Positions 33,131 through 42,218 of a DNA stretch of 64,000 nt are shown here, one piece after another (position 1 is the stretch's first letter; each line of letters opens with the position of its first letter). Source of the stretch: CALFBG01 sp045110315. GTDB taxonomy: Bacteria > Bacteroidota > Bacteroidia > Chitinophagales > Saprospiraceae. The notes beneath the pieces are model-generated. The model made no database searches and was not told where the DNA came from. It was given only the letters and a program-made list of their open reading frames with translations. Position numbers and translations under genes: made by a program. The stretch lies in assembly GCA_045110315.1 (NCBI GenBank), contig JBGCFY010000046.1, positions 52,926-116,925 on the forward strand. The letters run 5' to 3'.

Positions 33131-34177
33131 CTATTCTTCTCCTGCCGTTTCCATTTTGGCACTAGTTCGTCGTTGCTCCCAAGCCCAAGCTGTACGCATA
33201 ATATCTTCAATGTTTCGTTTTGGCTCCCAAGCCAGTTTTTCTGCGGCTTTAGCATAATTGGCGTAGATTGAAACTACGTCTCCTGCTCTTTTGGGACCGA
33301 TACGATAATTTAACTTTTGTCCGGTAACTTTTTCAAATGCATGAACTGCTTCTAGCACCGTTACCCCTTCTCCGATAGCAAGGTTATACACTTCACCGTT
33401 CGCTTCGTTATCTCCACGGAGTAAATACTCCAAAGATTTCGTATGCGCATTTGCCAAGTCCATGATGTGAATATAATCTCTTACACAACTTCCATCCCGT
33501 GTATCATAATCATCTCCAAAGACAACCAATTCCTTTCTTCTTCCCGCGGCAACTTCCGTAATGACGGGCACCAAATTACTGGCAGCATTAATCGGAGATT
33601 CACCAAGTAAAGCACTTTCATGTGCACCCGCAGGATTAAAGTAGCGCAACAAGATTGCATTACTATGCTGATGCTTCGTCAAAAAATCACTAATAATATG
33701 TTCTCCCATCTGCTTGGTTCGAGCGTAAGGGCTTTCCGCCACTTCCATCGGACTTTCTTCGGTCACGGGCAATGTTTTTGCATTTCCATAAACAGAACAA
33801 GAAGAAGAAAAAATCAAATGCTCCACTGCAAATTCTTCCATGCAGTGCAAAATATTGAGTAAACTATTCAAATTATTGTTAAAATAAAGCAATGGTTGAT
33901 CGACGGATTCGCCAACACTTTTCAAGGCGGCAAAGTGAATAATTCCAACAATTCCTTCATTTTCTTGAAAAAGTAGACGTGTTTTTTCTAAATCACAAAG
34001 ATCAAAAGTATAATTTTTAACTTTCGTGCCCGTAATTTCTTCAATGCCTTGCAAGGCAGATTGATCGGAATTGATGTTACTATCTACCGAGATCACTTCA
34101 AAACCATGATTCAATAAATCAATTATGGTATGACTTCCAATGTAGCCACAGCCACCCGTTACTAAGACTTTCTTCAT
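33131..34177 (-). CDS. galE: UDP-glucose 4-epimerase
   Basis: Interconverts UDP-glucose and UDP-galactose (possibly the N-acetyl forms) in the cytosol, feeding surface-sugar synthesis. 348 residues, full length. The NAD-binding motif is GGCGYIGSH (residues 8-16). The catalytic Ser/Tyr/Lys are S125 or S126, Y151 and K155 in SPYARTKQMGEH. HFAALKSVGES and RYFNPAGAH are GalE marks, and the C-terminal part (KRAGDVVSIYANYAKAAEKL) is complete. It stands alone on the minus strand, divergent from a CysQ-like gene and near two glycosyltransferases. Confidence 0.94.
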   Translation of the reverse strand: MKKVLVTGGCGYIGSHTIIDLLNHGFEVISVDSNINSDQSALQGIEEITGTKVKNYTFDLCDLEKTRLLFQENEGIVGIIHFAALKSVGESVDQPLLYFNNNLNSLLNILHCMEEFAVEHLIFSSSCSVYGNAKTLPVTEESPMEVAESPYARTKQMGEHIISDFLTKHQHSNAILLRYFNPAGAHESALLGESPINAASNLVPVITEVAAGRRKELVVFGDDYDTRDGSCVRDYIHIMDLANAHTKSLEYLLRGDNEANGEVYNLAIGEGVTVLEAVHAFEKVTGQKLNYRIGPKRAGDVVSIYANYAKAAEKLAWEPKRNIEDIMRTAWAWEQRRTSAKMETAGEE

Positions 34178-34273
34178 TTTTATAAATTTAAATCAGATCT
34201 CTCCATATCTAGACAAAAAGTTTATTCTACAAGAACTTCCAAGGCTAAAACTTATTGCTTGCTATAATTTTAA

Positions 34274-34281
34274 TACCTTTG
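34274..34281 (+). promoter_or_regulatory. -7 box upstream of the cysQ-like gene
   Basis: TACCTTTG is a perfect TAnnTTTG box, 79 bases before the ATG at 34360. ATTG at 34254-34257 is a possible -33 box, though the 16-bp spacer is short. Confidence 0.5.
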
Positions 34282-34359
34282 CAAAAATAAACAAATAAGT
34301 AATTCACAAAATTAATTGAACGGCTTATATTGAAGTTGCTTTACCCTTAAACGCTAGTT

Positions 34360-35145
34360 ATGGAGCTTTTAAAACTCGTCCGTAAGATTATTCCAATTGC
34401 TAAAGATGCTGGCGCAGCAATTTTAGCAATTTATCACGCGGATCAAATTATAATAAAACAAAAAGCTGACCAATCTCCTTTGACACTTGCCGATCAAAGA
34501 GCAAATGAAATTATTTGTCGAGCGCTCACTGCACTTCCCGAGCAATTTCCGATTATTTCAGAAGAAAATAAAAGTATTCCTTATGAAACGCGGAAAGATT
34601 TTGAATACCACTGGCTCGTTGATCCACTTGATGGTACCAAAGAGTTTATCAAAAAGAATGGAGAATTTACGGTAAATATTGCTTTGATTCATCAGCAACA
34701 GGTCATTTTAGGTGTGGTGTATACGCCTTGTAGCGATGAATTGTATTGGGCCGTAAAAGGAGAAGGTGCTTTTTTACTTAAAGATGGACAAGAAAAACAG
34801 CTTGCTGCGAGTAATTTCAAGATGAAGGACGCCGCCCTCAACATTGTTTGTTCTCGGTCCCACTTAAATGAAAGCACTTCGAATTTCATTGCTCAATTCA
34901 CCAGTCCAAATTTAGTGGCAACCGGAAGTTCCCTTAAATTTTTAATTATTGCTGACGGAAAGGCTCATATTTATCCTCGCTTAGCGCCAACGATGGAATG
35001 GGACACGGGTGCTGCTCAGATCATTTTGGAAGAAGCGGGCGGTTCAGTCATTGATCAAGTTACCCAACAGCCCTTACGTTACAATAAGGAGAATTTGCTC
35101 AATCCTCATTTTATTGCATTCGCAAAATATTCTCCCCAAAATTAG
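34360..35145 (+). CDS. cysQ: 3'(2'),5'-bisphosphate nucleotidase (CysQ-like)
   Basis: 261 residues of the inositol monophosphatase superfamily. VDPLDGTKEF supplies metal ligands D88 and D91 with G92-T93, SEEN (residues 68-70) the third acidic ligand, and EWDTGAAQIILEEAGG the late motif. CysQ removes the 3'-phosphate from PAP, a product of sulfate assimilation and sulfotransferases. The EFIKKNGEF insertion after DGTK is typical of CysQ and separates it from true inositol phosphatases. A glycosyltransferase gene follows after only 5 bases, so the two are probably cotranscribed. Confidence 0.9.
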   Translation: MELLKLVRKIIPIAKDAGAAILAIYHADQIIIKQKADQSPLTLADQRANEIICRALTALPEQFPIISEENKSIPYETRKDFEYHWLVDPLDGTKEFIKKNGEFTVNIALIHQQQVILGVVYTPCSDELYWAVKGEGAFLLKDGQEKQLAASNFKMKDAALNIVCSRSHLNESTSNFIAQFTSPNLVATGSSLKFLIIADGKAHIYPRLAPTMEWDTGAAQIILEEAGGSVIDQVTQQPLRYNKENLLNPHFIAFAKYSPQN

Positions 35146-35150
35146 TCGGC

Positions 35151-35900
35151 ATGAAAGCTTTATCCGTAGTTATTATTGCCAATAACGAGCGAGAAAATAT
35201 TCCTAAATGTATTCGTGCCGCGCAGCAATTAACCGAAGACATCGTCGTGGTAGATTCTTTTAGTACGGATGATACGGTTGACGTTGCTCGAGCCCTAGGT
35301 GCTCGGGTTTTTCAAAAGGAATGGGCGGGTTATGCACAAAATAAAAATTACGGTAACCAGCAAGCCAAATATGATTGGATTTTATCTATTGACGCTGACG
35401 AGATTTTATCCAAAGAATTAGTCCAATCCATTGAAACGCTAGATTTGCAAAAGGAAACCGTTTATTCCCTTGATCGACTCAATAATTTTTGTGGGCAATG
35501 GATTAAACATTGCGGTTGGTATCCAGATTGGAAGAAACGAATTTTTAATCGAAACGAAGTTCAATGGGAAGGAGATTATGTCCACGAAATATTAGCCGTT
35601 CCTGCTCAATTTAAAGTTAAAAAACTTCGAGGTATTCTCTATCATTATTCTTATGATAGCTTAGAAGATCACGCGTCGAGATTGCAAATTTATGCTAAGT
35701 TAGCAGCCGAGGATTTGCACGCACAAGGCAAAAGCGTTGGCCCCTTAAAACTTTGGTTTTCGCCCATTATCCGTTTTATCAAGACCTACTTTTTAAAATT
35801 GGGTATTTTAGATGGAAGAAATGGTTTGATTATTAGTCGGAGTGATGCTTATCAAACCTATCGCAAGTATGAGCTTTTGCGAGAGCTTAATCGTAAATAA
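35151..35900 (+). CDS. Family 2 glycosyltransferase, WaaE/KdtX-like
   Basis: 249 residues. A GT-A fold: VVIIANNERENIPKC at the N-terminus, VVDSFSTDDT, and the metal-binding DAD at residues 81-83 (WILSIDADEIL). The mid-protein WYPDWKKRIFNRNEVQWEG and VHE motifs are typical of the WaaE/KdtX beta-1,4-glucosyltransferase group that decorates the LPS inner core. The C-terminal hydrophobic stretch (IIRFIKTYFLKLGILDGRNG) probably lies on the membrane. It follows the cysQ-like gene by 5 bases. The exact sugar is not known. Confidence 0.9.
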   Translation: MKALSVVIIANNERENIPKCIRAAQQLTEDIVVVDSFSTDDTVDVARALGARVFQKEWAGYAQNKNYGNQQAKYDWILSIDADEILSKELVQSIETLDLQKETVYSLDRLNNFCGQWIKHCGWYPDWKKRIFNRNEVQWEGDYVHEILAVPAQFKVKKLRGILYHYSYDSLEDHASRLQIYAKLAAEDLHAQGKSVGPLKLWFSPIIRFIKTYFLKLGILDGRNGLIISRSDAYQTYRKYELLRELNRK

Positions 35901-35909
35901 TAAATAGTT

Positions 35910-35955
35910 AAGTACTAAGACAAATTTTTTTTACCATTAAGTTGTGTTAGTACTT
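35910..35955. repeat. Imperfect palindromic repeat, copy 2
   Basis: AAGTACTAAGACAA (35910-35923) pairs with TTGTGTTAGTACTT (35942-35955) at 13 of 14 positions, around a loop with a T8 run. About 45 bp match copy 1 at 9253-9298 with one internal difference. It lies between two convergent genes and could serve as a bidirectional terminator. Confidence 0.8.
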
Positions 35956-35985
35956 AGTAAATCGAATAGCACTTTGATTGAGCAC

Positions 35986-37017
35986 CTACCACTTTTCAGT
36001 TAAAAAATTCAAAAATTGCTGTTGTTGTACTTCACCGTAACTTTCAAAAAAGGGATTGCGATAATTTTCTTGCGGATTATCTTGATCGGGAATAACGTAG
36101 TCGACGTCTGCTTGATCTCCAAAAACGCCCCATCGAGTAGGCGATTGTGAGGCTTTAGCGGGATAGAGGGCGATGATTTTCTTACCCAAACTACCTGCGA
36201 TATGTGTCGGTCCAGTAGAAGAGCCGATGTATACATTTCCTTGATCGATTAGCGCTGCTAAATTCAGTAAACTTCCTTCATTTGCAAAGACAAAAACTTT
36301 TAGATAGTTCAGTTTTTTTTGCATCGCTAGCGCACGCACTTCATCAGGTTTAGCGCAGGTAATGATAATTGTAATACCGGGAAATTTTTCTACGATTTTT
36401 TGTTGCAAGGCGACGTACTGATCATCCGTTATATTTTTGGCAGAACCGCCCATGAAAGGATGAACGATTAGTATTTTACCTGAAATATCGTTTTCCTTTA
36501 AAAATTGCTGCGCTACGGCAGCGTGGCTTTTTTCGTAGAAAATATTCGTATTGACTTCGTAGCAATTATCGAAACGTGATGGATCTAGGCTTCGAACTAA
36601 ATCGAGGTTATAAGCCGCTTCGTTTTTGACGGACACAGAACGCTTTTGTCGTAACCCGCGATTATAAGCAAAAAAAGAACTTATTTTAGAGTATGGTCCT
36701 ACCCGAATTGATGCGCCAGATTTGCGGGCAAGTTTTGCGACAAAGCTATTCGAAAAGAGCGCGACAAAAGCATCTGCTTGAAAAGCTTTGATTTTTTTAA
36801 CTAAAGCTTTTTCCTCATAATCATCAATTTTAATCACTTCGTCGATATATGGCAAGTTTTTAACAATCCCGTAGTTGTAATTTCTTACCAAAACACCTAG
36901 CTTCACAGAAGGATACATTTTGCGAATCATGTAAAAACTAGGCACCGACAATACGAGGTCACCAATCTTATCGGTACGGGCAATTAAAATACTTTTGATA
37001 GCCATTGATTTTGACAT
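35986..37017 (-). CDS. Family 9 glycosyltransferase (heptosyltransferase-like)
   Basis: 343 residues, GT-B fold. ARTDKIGDLVLSVPSFYMIRKMYP is the classic GT9 N-terminus. GGSAKNITDDQYVALQQKI, IDQGNVYIGSSTGPTHIAGSLGKKIIALYP and the WGVFGDQ segment are the sugar-nucleotide-binding part. Such enzymes add heptoses or other sugars to the LPS core at the inner face of the membrane. Starts at 37017 and 37005 are both possible. It converges with the GT2 gene, which supports a shared role in LPS or capsule assembly. Confidence 0.9.
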   Translation of the reverse strand: MSKSMAIKSILIARTDKIGDLVLSVPSFYMIRKMYPSVKLGVLVRNYNYGIVKNLPYIDEVIKIDDYEEKALVKKIKAFQADAFVALFSNSFVAKLARKSGASIRVGPYSKISSFFAYNRGLRQKRSVSVKNEAAYNLDLVRSLDPSRFDNCYEVNTNIFYEKSHAAVAQQFLKENDISGKILIVHPFMGGSAKNITDDQYVALQQKIVEKFPGITIIITCAKPDEVRALAMQKKLNYLKVFVFANEGSLLNLAALIDQGNVYIGSSTGPTHIAGSLGKKIIALYPAKASQSPTRWGVFGDQADVDYVIPDQDNPQENYRNPFFESYGEVQQQQFLNFLTEKW

Positions 37018-37288
37018 TATTTTAGTACTCAGGTAAGTGGTAATTATTGACTTTAAACCACGTTTTTTAGCTTGAAAAACTACAATATTACTTAAGCTTC
37101 ATTGGTTTGAGAAAAACTACGTATTAATACTAGTCGGCATATACTTAATACTATCCAAAAAGCGTTTATCTTGGAATTATTATTACATCCGATAACTAAC
37201 ACTTTTGCTGATCTTTTTCCACGTAAGTGAATCCCTTGCATCAAACACAACTTAACTTTAGCAAAAGTAAATATAAAATCTACTAAAT

Positions 37289-37765
37289 TTGAAAAAGTTC
37301 TTATTCTTATCTTTCCTAATTTTGCCCTTGTTTATTTCAAGTTGTAAAAGTTCGAAGAAATCGACGGCAAGTTCCCCAAAATCAACTAAGACAAAATACG
37401 GTGTTCAGTTTACGAAATCGCCGACGTTAACTAAAATATTATCTAAAGCAGAAGCAGAAAATAAGTTAGTGTTTGTGGATTTTTATACCAGTTGGTGTTT
37501 GCCTTGCAAAATGATGGACGAAGATGTTTTTCCTGATCGGGAAATTGGAAAATTTATGAATAAAAACTTTATCAGCTATAAAGTAAATGGAGAAAAGGAT
37601 AATGGTATCAATTTAGCTTTTCTATTCCAAGTCAATACTTATCCAACACTTTTATTTATCGATCAAAAAGGAAATGTCCTCGAGAAAAAAATTGGAGCGG
37701 CGTACCATACTGAATTAAGAAGTATGGGGGAACGTGCTATGGCAAAACACAACCAACAATTATAA
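37289..37765 (+). CDS. Thioredoxin-fold lipoprotein
   Basis: 158 residues. The signal peptide ends in a lipobox LFISSC, so Cys19 should be lipid-modified and the protein anchored in the periplasmic or outer membrane leaflet. A Ser/Lys-rich linker follows. The thioredoxin domain starts near residue 45, and SWCLPCK gives the redox pair C70 and C73. NTYPTLLFIDQKG holds the cis-Pro. This is the DUF255/thioredoxin_7-like group of disulfide reductases. The start is TTG at 37289, because the signal peptide begins immediately there. A VOC gene follows after 14 bases. Confidence 0.87.
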   Translation: MKKFLFLSFLILPLFISSCKSSKKSTASSPKSTKTKYGVQFTKSPTLTKILSKAEAENKLVFVDFYTSWCLPCKMMDEDVFPDREIGKFMNKNFISYKVNGEKDNGINLAFLFQVNTYPTLLFIDQKGNVLEKKIGAAYHTELRSMGERAMAKHNQQL

Positions 37766-37779
37766 ATAAATAAATAAAT

Positions 37780-38202
37780 ATGAAAACGCTTCGTCCTTTT
37801 CACTTAGCAGTCCCCGTCCATGATCTTGATGCCGCGAGAAAATTTTACGGCGAAACCTTAGCTTGTCCAGAAGGGCGAAGTAGCGATCATTGGATAGATT
37901 TCAACTTATTTGGGCATCAGTTTGTCGCACATTTACAAGCTGACATGGAAGTAAAATTAACTCACAATTCCGTAGATGGAAAAGCGGTTCCGGTGCCGCA
38001 TTTTGGAGTGGTACTCGATTGGGCAGATTGGGAGACGTTGGCAAAACGTTTACAAGTACAGCAGATAGAATTTGTGATTGAGCCTTGCATTCGGTTTGCG
38101 GGGCAGGTGGGCGAGCAAGCAACGATGTTTTTTCTTGACCCTTCAGGCAATGCGCTAGAGTTTAAAGCTTTTAAAGATATTGATCAATTGTTTGCAACGT
38201 AA
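37780..38202 (+). CDS. VOC-family (glyoxalase/dioxygenase-like) protein
   Basis: 140 residues in the vicinal oxygen chelate fold. PFHLAVPVHDLDAARKFYGETL is the first beta-alpha-beta module and FHQFVAHL-like HQFVAHL its last strand. The second module is VPHFGVVLDWADWETLAKRL and ends FFLDPSGNALEFKAF, with Glu in the metal-ligand position. Metal ligands His (HLAV) and Glu (LEFK) are kept. It could be a lyase, dioxygenase or antibiotic-resistance-like protein; the substrate is unknown. The ribosome binding region is a TAAA tetranucleotide repeat. Confidence 0.88.
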   Translation: MKTLRPFHLAVPVHDLDAARKFYGETLACPEGRSSDHWIDFNLFGHQFVAHLQADMEVKLTHNSVDGKAVPVPHFGVVLDWADWETLAKRLQVQQIEFVIEPCIRFAGQVGEQATMFFLDPSGNALEFKAFKDIDQLFAT

Positions 38203-38268
38203 GGAAGTAAACTAGGCATTAAAACGGTCCCAGAGTTACTTCGTTTCAGTTGAGGGCTTTCCGCCCGA

Positions 38269-40077
38269 TTACGTTTTTTGCTGGTCGAAATGTTTACGTA
38301 TTTTTTGAGCGGCAGCTTTGCCGATTAGCGTCGTCAATTCTGCCTCCGGAACTTCCTTGATTTTTTTGACCGATTTGAAATGAGTCAGGAGTTTTTCTGA
38401 AGTCTTTTCTCCAATACCTGCAATCTCCGTCAATTCCGTTTTCGTAAAATCTTTAGATCGTTTATTCCGGTGAAAAGTAATCGCAAAACGGTGAGCTTCG
38501 TTTCTAGCCTGCTGAATAAGTTTAAGCGATTCTGATTTTTTATTGATGTACAAGGGCACGGGATCATTAGCAAAAAATATTTCCTCCAATCTTTTTGCAA
38601 TTCCGATCACCGTCAATTGATCTAGAATCCCTAGCTTCTTCAAACTCTTCACTGACGAACTCAACTGCCCCTTACCACCATCAATAATTACCAATTGAGG
38701 CAAGTCTTTCCCTTCGTCTAACATTCTTTTGTACCGTCGGAAAACAACCTCTTCCATCGACGCAAAATCGTCAGGTCCTTCGACCGTTTTGATATTAAAA
38801 TGGCGATAATCTTTTTTGGCGGGTTTTGCATTTCGAAAAACGACACAAGACGCAACGGGATAAGCACCCTGAATATTAGAATTATCAAAACACTCTATGT
38901 GGAAGGGCACTTCTTCCATTTGTAAATCATTTTTTAACGTCTGTAAGATACGCTCTGCGGAACCTTGCTTATTCAATTTACTAAGTTGCTGCTTTTGTTT
39001 TTGCAACAAGAAGTATTTAACATTTTTTTCCGAAAGTTCTAGCAATTTTTTCTTGTCGCCAATTTTAGGAACGATGACCTTCAAACCTTCTTCCGTCAAA
39101 TTCACCCGAAAGGGTAAAATTAATTCTTCGGCAGTACTAGAAAATTTTTCACGCAAGTCTGTAATCGCATAACTCAACAAATCTTTTTCTACGTCATTTA
39201 GATTTTTCGTCATTTCCAGAATATAGGTATGAATAATGGAGCCATTCACAATTTTGAGGTAACTCACATACGCTTGTTTTTCGTCCGAAGCGATGGAAAA
39301 AACATCTACATTGCGAATTGTAGTACTGACGACCGTAGACTTTCCTTGGTAATCTTCAAAAGCACTAAGTTTGTCTTTCGCCATTTGGGCTTTTTCAAAT
39401 TCCATCAACTTCGCATAATGATCCATTTCTGCGTAGAGGTAGTCCTTTACACTCTTAAAATTTCCTTTTAGAATATTTTTTATTTGCTCAATTTTATCAT
39501 GATATTCTTTTTCTTCTTCGAAACCGACGCAAGGTCCTTTACAATTTTTAATGTGGTATTCTAAACAAACCTTAAACTTTTCTTTTTCGATGTTTTCTTG
39601 ACTAAGATTAAAGTTGCACGTCCGTAATGGGAAAAGACTTTTGATTAATTCTAAAATGATTCCTACTCGATATTTTGAAGGATAAGGACCAAAGTATGAC
39701 GAGCCGTCTTTGATAACTCGCCGAGTGAGAAAGACACGTGGGAAGCGTTCTTTTTTGATACAGATATAGGAATAAGTTCGACCATCTTTCAACATCACAT
39801 TATAACGAGGTTGATATTTTTTGATCAATGTACATTCTAGCAATAAGGCATCCTGTTCTGTTTCGACGATTGTATATTCGAAATGAGCAGCTTTTTTAAC
39901 CAGCGTTTTTGTCTTCTGGCTATGGTGTTTTTTACTTCCAAAGTAAGACGCTAAACGGTTCTTTAAGTTTTTAGCTTTACCCACGTAAAGGATAATTCCT
40001 TCCGGTCCAATAAACTTATAAACCCCCGGATCTTTCGGTAAGGTTGGTAATAATTTTTTATAATCTTCCGTTGTCAT
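38269..40077 (-). CDS. uvrC: Excinuclease ABC subunit C
   Basis: Makes the two incisions around bulky DNA lesions in nucleotide excision repair with UvrA and UvrB. 602 residues, full length. The GIY-YIG nuclease is at residues 15-90 (PGVYKFIGPEGIILYVGKAKNLKNRL). The UVR domain near 205-240 contains MEFEKAQMAKDKL and binds UvrB. The RNase H-like nuclease contains IECFDNSNIQGAYPVASCVVF, and two helix-hairpin-helix motifs close the protein (LTEIAGIGEKTSEKLLTHF). Cys residues (RTCNFNLS, CLEYHIKNCKGPC) form the Fe-S/zinc cluster site. Single gene. Confidence 0.96.
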   Translation of the reverse strand: MTTEDYKKLLPTLPKDPGVYKFIGPEGIILYVGKAKNLKNRLASYFGSKKHHSQKTKTLVKKAAHFEYTIVETEQDALLLECTLIKKYQPRYNVMLKDGRTYSYICIKKERFPRVFLTRRVIKDGSSYFGPYPSKYRVGIILELIKSLFPLRTCNFNLSQENIEKEKFKVCLEYHIKNCKGPCVGFEEEKEYHDKIEQIKNILKGNFKSVKDYLYAEMDHYAKLMEFEKAQMAKDKLSAFEDYQGKSTVVSTTIRNVDVFSIASDEKQAYVSYLKIVNGSIIHTYILEMTKNLNDVEKDLLSYAITDLREKFSSTAEELILPFRVNLTEEGLKVIVPKIGDKKKLLELSEKNVKYFLLQKQKQQLSKLNKQGSAERILQTLKNDLQMEEVPFHIECFDNSNIQGAYPVASCVVFRNAKPAKKDYRHFNIKTVEGPDDFASMEEVVFRRYKRMLDEGKDLPQLVIIDGGKGQLSSSVKSLKKLGILDQLTVIGIAKRLEEIFFANDPVPLYINKKSESLKLIQQARNEAHRFAITFHRNKRSKDFTKTELTEIAGIGEKTSEKLLTHFKSVKKIKEVPEAELTTLIGKAAAQKIRKHFDQQKT

Positions 40078-40145
40078 AATCGCGTATCATCTAAAGGCAT
40101 CATTCTTTACCGTACAGCTAACGTTAACTTTACGAATGAACGACC

Positions 40146-41597
40146 TTACGATTTAGAGTTTTCTAATTTTTCCATGAGCCATTCCTTTTCGGCAATGACT
40201 TTAAGTTCGTTAATCTTTAAAGCAATTTTTCCTATTCTTTGTTCATTGCCTTTGGTTTTAGGATTTCTAATTTGTCGCAAGACGTCAATAAAATTATTAT
40301 TTCCTTGTCGTTGAATATCAGAAATCATTTTTTTGGAAAGTCGATAAATAAAAATTTTGAAGGCATCCATTTTAGCATCAAGGATCGTGGAATTAGTTTC
40401 AAAAAAGATCTTTATTTCAAGTCGTTTTGCAATAATTTTATAATAAAAATCTTCGTAATGATCTACTAAACAAGTCAAAGCTTGGTCGTAATCCTGAATG
40501 GCAAAATAGTAACTAGCTAGGTTAAATTCGTAGCTATCCTGCGGATGATTCGTCCCTACAATTCGATTTTTATACGCGGCTAAGAAATTATATACCCAAT
40601 CGAATTCTCCTAACTTCAAGCCAAAAGCAACAATATTTCTAAAGGTACTTTGCAGCAACCCTCCGTGGTAGGAAAGGTAATCTTTTTTTAGATGAAGTTT
40701 ATACAAATCAAATGCTTCCTTCAAAAATCCTTTTTGTCCTTTGTTGTATTGTCGCACACAAAAATTTCGACATAACGCTTGTAGCGGTTTGAGTTGATCA
40801 ATCGGCAATAAATCTTCGTGCTGAATGAGCAAGGCTTTCAATTTGTAAAAAGCATTATCATTTTCTGCTTCTTGCAAGAGCATAAATGCCTGGTAGTAAA
40901 TAGCTACAATCGGAAGGTCTAAATAACTTTCGAGATAGCCTAAGGTAGGAATCGTTTTAAAGGGCGCCAAACTATTTTTCACTTCTAAAGGAATCTGGAA
41001 TTTATTTTGTGCGAGTAACCAACAAGCATATTCTAGTTTGGTAATTAAGTAATATACATCTAAACTTTTGAGGGTACTTGGCAGGTTGAGATCTTCTTTT
41101 CTTTTATTGTAAAAACTTTGATATTCTGAAAGCTCTCGTTCTGTCTGAAAGCGATAATAATAATATTTTTTGTCTTTCGTTTCTTGTTGATCTAACGCTT
41201 TACGCAATTGCTTAATCGTTTGATGAAAACTATCTCCTAATTCTCGCTGTCGATAAAACCTAGCTTGGATCAACATTTCTTCCACTTCTTGTTCTTTCAA
41301 CGTAGCGTAATGGACACTAATAAAACGCTTAAGGAGTTTCAGAAGGCTCGTCATGACCTTATCTAATTTGGCCGTTTTGAAAGTTTGATCGGGGAATAGT
41401 GCTTGGTGAATATTTTCTTTACTCAGGAGTTCTTGATCAAAAGAAGGAAAGCAGGCGCTAATAATCTTAAAAAGCAAGATTGCATCTCGACGACGTTCTC
41501 CATTAACAAAATAAGGAGAAGCCAAGAAAAGATCAAATTTTGCCAATTCGTCTTTCTTGAGCACTTTAATAATACTCAATAATTTACTTTTGTGCAT
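40146..41597 (-). CDS. Large helical protein of unknown function
   Basis: 483 residues from the ATG at 41597. The frame continues to 41690 (514 residues), but a -7 box overlaps that upstream start, and MHKSKLLSIIKVLKKDELAKF looks like the natural beginning. The protein is almost all alpha-helical, Lys- and Leu-rich, with repeated A-x-x-Y/F helices (YEFNLASYYFAIQDYDQALTCL) resembling TPR-like solenoids. The phrase FLASPYFVNG near the N-terminus is, as I recall, a signature of a family found mostly in Saprospiria-type genomes. No signal peptide. Function unknown. Confidence 0.75.
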   Translation of the reverse strand: MHKSKLLSIIKVLKKDELAKFDLFLASPYFVNGERRRDAILLFKIISACFPSFDQELLSKENIHQALFPDQTFKTAKLDKVMTSLLKLLKRFISVHYATLKEQEVEEMLIQARFYRQRELGDSFHQTIKQLRKALDQQETKDKKYYYYRFQTERELSEYQSFYNKRKEDLNLPSTLKSLDVYYLITKLEYACWLLAQNKFQIPLEVKNSLAPFKTIPTLGYLESYLDLPIVAIYYQAFMLLQEAENDNAFYKLKALLIQHEDLLPIDQLKPLQALCRNFCVRQYNKGQKGFLKEAFDLYKLHLKKDYLSYHGGLLQSTFRNIVAFGLKLGEFDWVYNFLAAYKNRIVGTNHPQDSYEFNLASYYFAIQDYDQALTCLVDHYEDFYYKIIAKRLEIKIFFETNSTILDAKMDAFKIFIYRLSKKMISDIQRQGNNNFIDVLRQIRNPKTKGNEQRIGKIALKINELKVIAEKEWLMEKLENSKS

Positions 41598-41689
41598 AGT
41601 TAAGGTCGTAATTAATAGACTGGCTTTACGACTTAGTACATTGAAGTTCTTTTCAAAAATGGGTACTAAGTCTTTCCTTAAGTCATTCA

Positions 41690-41697
41690 CAAAGTTA
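41690..41697 (-). promoter_or_regulatory. -7 box of the helical-protein gene
   Basis: On the minus strand this reads TAACTTTG, a perfect TAnnTTTG box. Transcription from it would start near 41683, inside the longer open frame, so it supports the start at 41597. Confidence 0.45.
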
Positions 41698-42218
41698 AAT
41701 TAATGCTCATTTTTCGTGAACGACTTAGATCATTTCTAATCAAAAGTCTAAAATAAAAATGCCATGCTTTATATTATTTGGGAGAGAATTAAGAAAAAAT
41801 GTAATAGAATTTAGCCCTTATTCAGCGTATCTTTAACTCATCTTTAAAATTACCCCTTAATACATCGTAGCGTAATTAACCCTTCATTTTGAAGTTTACT
41901 TAATCTATGATGTAGATACTTATCCCTTTTACCACTAACAATTACACTAACTTATTGCAAATTCAGTAGAATTTATTTGAATTAGATCTACCGCGTACTT
42001 CCTAACGGTATTACGGTAAAGGCAGTTCATTCAATGCTAACTAAATACATTGGTATGTTAAGATTATTTGCGTTTTACCTGCTTTTGCTTCCATCATTGC
42101 CAAGTCTTCCATTTACTGATTTACAAATTGGCCGTGTTTACTCAAGCTTGATACAAAAGTAGCGTTTAAAACGCTCAAATAACTTATCTTACAAGGTACT
42201 AAAAAACTAAACTAACTT
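41698..42218. other. Intergenic region, AT-rich
   Basis: 521 bases between divergent genes. I see no open frame with features, no good plus-strand promoter box and no strong hairpin. It should hold the promoter and 5' leader of the T9SS protein gene. Confidence 0.35.

Noticed and set aside
33008..33271. 87-codon plus-strand frame overlapping galE
   Set aside because: Its second half is the galE C-terminus read backwards; the first half has no features.
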